Shown: in pieces, positions 62,633 to 64,000 of the stretch
Position numbering within the stretch: the stretch's first letter is position 1
Layout of the letters: each line of letters starts with the position of its first letter
NCBI RefSeq assembly: GCF_000426245.1
Contig: NZ_AUEZ01000005.1
Coordinates: 62,001-126,000 of the forward strand
Direction of reading: 5' to 3'
DNA length: 64,000 nt
Source: Bradyrhizobium sp. Ai1a-2
GTDB lineage: Bacteria; Pseudomonadota; Alphaproteobacteria; Rhizobiales; Xanthobacteraceae
Program-made: the position numbers and the translations under genes
The notes under the pieces: model-generated
Databases searched by the model: none
What the model was told of the DNA's origin: nothing
The model's input: only the letters and a program-made list of their open reading frames with translations

Positions 62633-63166
62633 ATGCTGAGCGTCCGTGCCGCGCGTCGATTTCTCCTCGCGCTGCTGGCCGTTGCTCTTGCGGCCGCCGC
62701 TACGCCGGTTGCGGCCAGCAGCCTGTCGCGCGGGTCCGCTGCATTCCATCGCGGTGACTACATTCGCGCGTTCCAGGAGCTTTCACCGCTGGCCGCACGC
62801 GAGAATGCGACCGCGCTCGGCCTGCTCGGGTTCATGTATGAGCATGGCTTCGGCGTGCCGCAAGCCTATGATGCCGCCGCCGATCTCTATTGCCGCGCGG
62901 CCATCCAGGGCAATCCATTCGCGCAGGCCATGCTCGGCCTGTTGTACGACAAGGGCCACGGCGTCCCGCAGGATTTCGTCCTCGCCTACAAGTGGCTCAA
63001 TCTCGCGGCGGCCCGGACCAGCGGGCGCGAGCGGGACACCTATGCAAGGTTCCGCAACGCCGTCGCTTCAAAAATGTCGACCGATGAGATCGTGGTCGGC
63101 CAGCGGCTGGCGTTGAACTGGTCGCCAGCCTTTCCCGTGCCCGGCGTGCAACTGCTGGGCAGGTAG
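62633..63166 (+). CDS. Exported Sel1-repeat protein
   Basis: 177 residues from ATG 62633 (AGGA eight bases upstream). Signal peptide 1-29 (ends VAAS). Two Sel1-type repeats (ALGLLGFMYEHGFGVPQAYDAAADLY and AQAMLGLLYDKGHGVPQDFVLAYKWL). It follows gspD by 13 bases and so belongs to that unit; it may be a periplasmic helper or pilotin-like factor for the secretin. This is inference from position. Confidence 0.82.
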   Translation: MLSVRAARRFLLALLAVALAAAATPVAASSLSRGSAAFHRGDYIRAFQELSPLAARENATALGLLGFMYEHGFGVPQAYDAAADLYCRAAIQGNPFAQAMLGLLYDKGHGVPQDFVLAYKWLNLAAARTSGRERDTYARFRNAVASKMSTDEIVVGQRLALNWSPAFPVPGVQLLGR

Positions 63167-63238
63167 CATCCCCGTCACATTACGGTTGGCTGAACCCGCC
63201 CGCCGGCGTCACAGAAGCGTCAATCCTCCGTCCGGCCC

Positions 63239-63256
63239 ATCGCAATCAGTTGCGAT
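63239..63256. promoter_or_regulatory. Inverted repeat ATCGCAA-TCAG-TTGCGAT
   Basis: Perfect seven-base arms in the 146-base gap before the last gene, 57-74 bp upstream of its start. Possible operator. The TCGCAA/TTGCGA core is also the centre of the dyad at 3190-3210. Confidence 0.35.
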
Positions 63257-63312
63257 TTGTGACGGAATTGCTACCGTCGAATGTCAGTTCGACTACGCGG
63301 GAGCAGGGCCCC

Positions 63313-64000
63313 ATGAGTATGGAGTGGCGGGCACGGCCAAATCCAGTGGTTCGTTGGTGGGGTCTGTTGGCCCTGATCAGTGGCGCCAACATCGCGCTGT
63401 GGTTCTTGCTGTACGGCGAGTTCCACAAACTTCCCTCGGGCAGCTTGAGCGACGGCGCGAGCACCCAGTCGATGTTCCTGCTTTCCGCGGCCTATGTCTT
63501 TGGCTGCGCATTCAGGTCGCTCCTTCCGCGCGCGGATGTTCAGCGGATCTGCCTGGTCGATACTTGGCTATCGAGCGTCTTCGTTGGCCGGTCCGTGGCA
63601 ACGGTGGCCGAGATCTGCTTTGCGGTGCAATGGGCGATCCTCCTGGACCAGCTCGGCGGGATGACTGGAGCGGACACGACGTTGAACGCCGCGCGGTTGA
63701 TCGTGCCCTTGATCCTGATTGCCGAGTGCTTTTCCTGGTACGCGGTGGTGTCCACCAACTATCTGGGCAACGCCATCGAGAACTCGATATGGGCCATCGC
63801 CTTCTTCGTGGTCGGCGTTGGCCTTTGCAGGCTCCTGCCTGAATTCAACGGTCCGGTTCGCCTCGCCCTCATCGTCGCGATCGTCGGAATTGCGGGCTAT
63901 CTGGCTTTTCTCATTACGATCGATGTCCCGATGTATTTGAGCCGGTGGCGGGTGGGTCTTGCCGATGGCAGCAAGCTCCTGGGCCTTCTCGAGGGACTCC
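63313..64000 (+). CDS. Multi-pass membrane protein, cut by window end
   Basis: Open from ATG 63313 to the end of the window (229 codons visible, no stop). Begins MSMEWRARPNPVVRWWGLL and has about six hydrophobic segments (for example ALISGANIALWFLLYG, MFLLSAAYVFGCAF, LIVPLILIAECFSWYAVV, LIVAIVGIAGYLAFLITI). No transporter or enzyme signature recognised. The codon pattern is fully consistent with coding. Its function and link to the secretion genes are unknown. Confidence 0.75.
   Translation, partial: MSMEWRARPNPVVRWWGLLALISGANIALWFLLYGEFHKLPSGSLSDGASTQSMFLLSAAYVFGCAFRSLLPRADVQRICLVDTWLSSVFVGRSVATVAEICFAVQWAILLDQLGGMTGADTTLNAARLIVPLILIAECFSWYAVVSTNYLGNAIENSIWAIAFFVVGVGLCRLLPEFNGPVRLALIVAIVGIAGYLAFLITIDVPMYLSRWRVGLADGSKLLGLLEGL

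Overview
The window looks like chromosome of a Bradyrhizobium-type alphaproteobacterium (Nitrobacteraceae). This rests on the high G+C, the many ATGA/TGATG gene overlaps, the GGAGG-type ribosome binding sites, and several intergenic palindromic repeats that I associate from memory with Bradyrhizobium genomes. I see no rRNA, tRNA, insertion sequence, prophage or CRISPR array.

Layout. 1-3.2 kb: a universal stress protein, a CBS-CBS-BON protein and an AraC-type regulator. 3.5-10.5 kb: two tandem paralogous winged-helix/STAND-ATPase/TPR regulators and an unknown protein. 10.6-17.8 kb (minus): a haloalkane-dehalogenase-like hydrolase and a full biotin-independent malonate decarboxylase operon (mdcA-C-D-E-G-B-H). 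The transporter slot of that operon has shrunk to a 20-codon ORF. 18.0-24.6 kb: a cytochrome b561/SrpA-type catalase pair, an enolase-superfamily enzyme, a frameshifted secreted lipase, a DUF4403 protein and a small Tat-signal protein. 24.8-29.7 kb: a LysR regulator, an MFS permease coupled to a hydrolase-fold protein without its nucleophile, and a ferric-reductase-like flavocytochrome. 29.9-36.0 kb: Hsp20-Lon, a sulfite dehydrogenase pair, a DUF892 ferritin-like protein and a Crp/Fnr regulator. 36.0-41.7 kb: a CheB-CheR-PAS-HWE kinase, a stand-alone CheB, a response regulator and small coiled-coil proteins. 41.8-42.5 kb: a dense group of structured repeats.

42.6-63.2 kb is the most distinctive part. 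Two secreted PF04185-type phosphoesterases, two paralogous di-heme peroxidase-like proteins, an imelysin-like iron-binding protein and a LolA-like periplasmic protein sit next to a complete-looking type II secretion cluster (gspE-F-G-H-I-J-K-L-M-N plus gspD and a prepilin peptidase). The obvious reading is a secretion system beside its cargo for phosphate and metal/redox work outside the cell. The secretin gene gspD, however, appears broken by an internal deletion and frameshift, so the machine may have lost its outer-membrane pore in this strain. The window ends inside a membrane protein gene.

Three reading-frame lesions (gspD, the lipase, the malonate transporter remnant) can be seen directly in the sequence. 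All functional assignments come from family motifs read by eye; no database search was possible.
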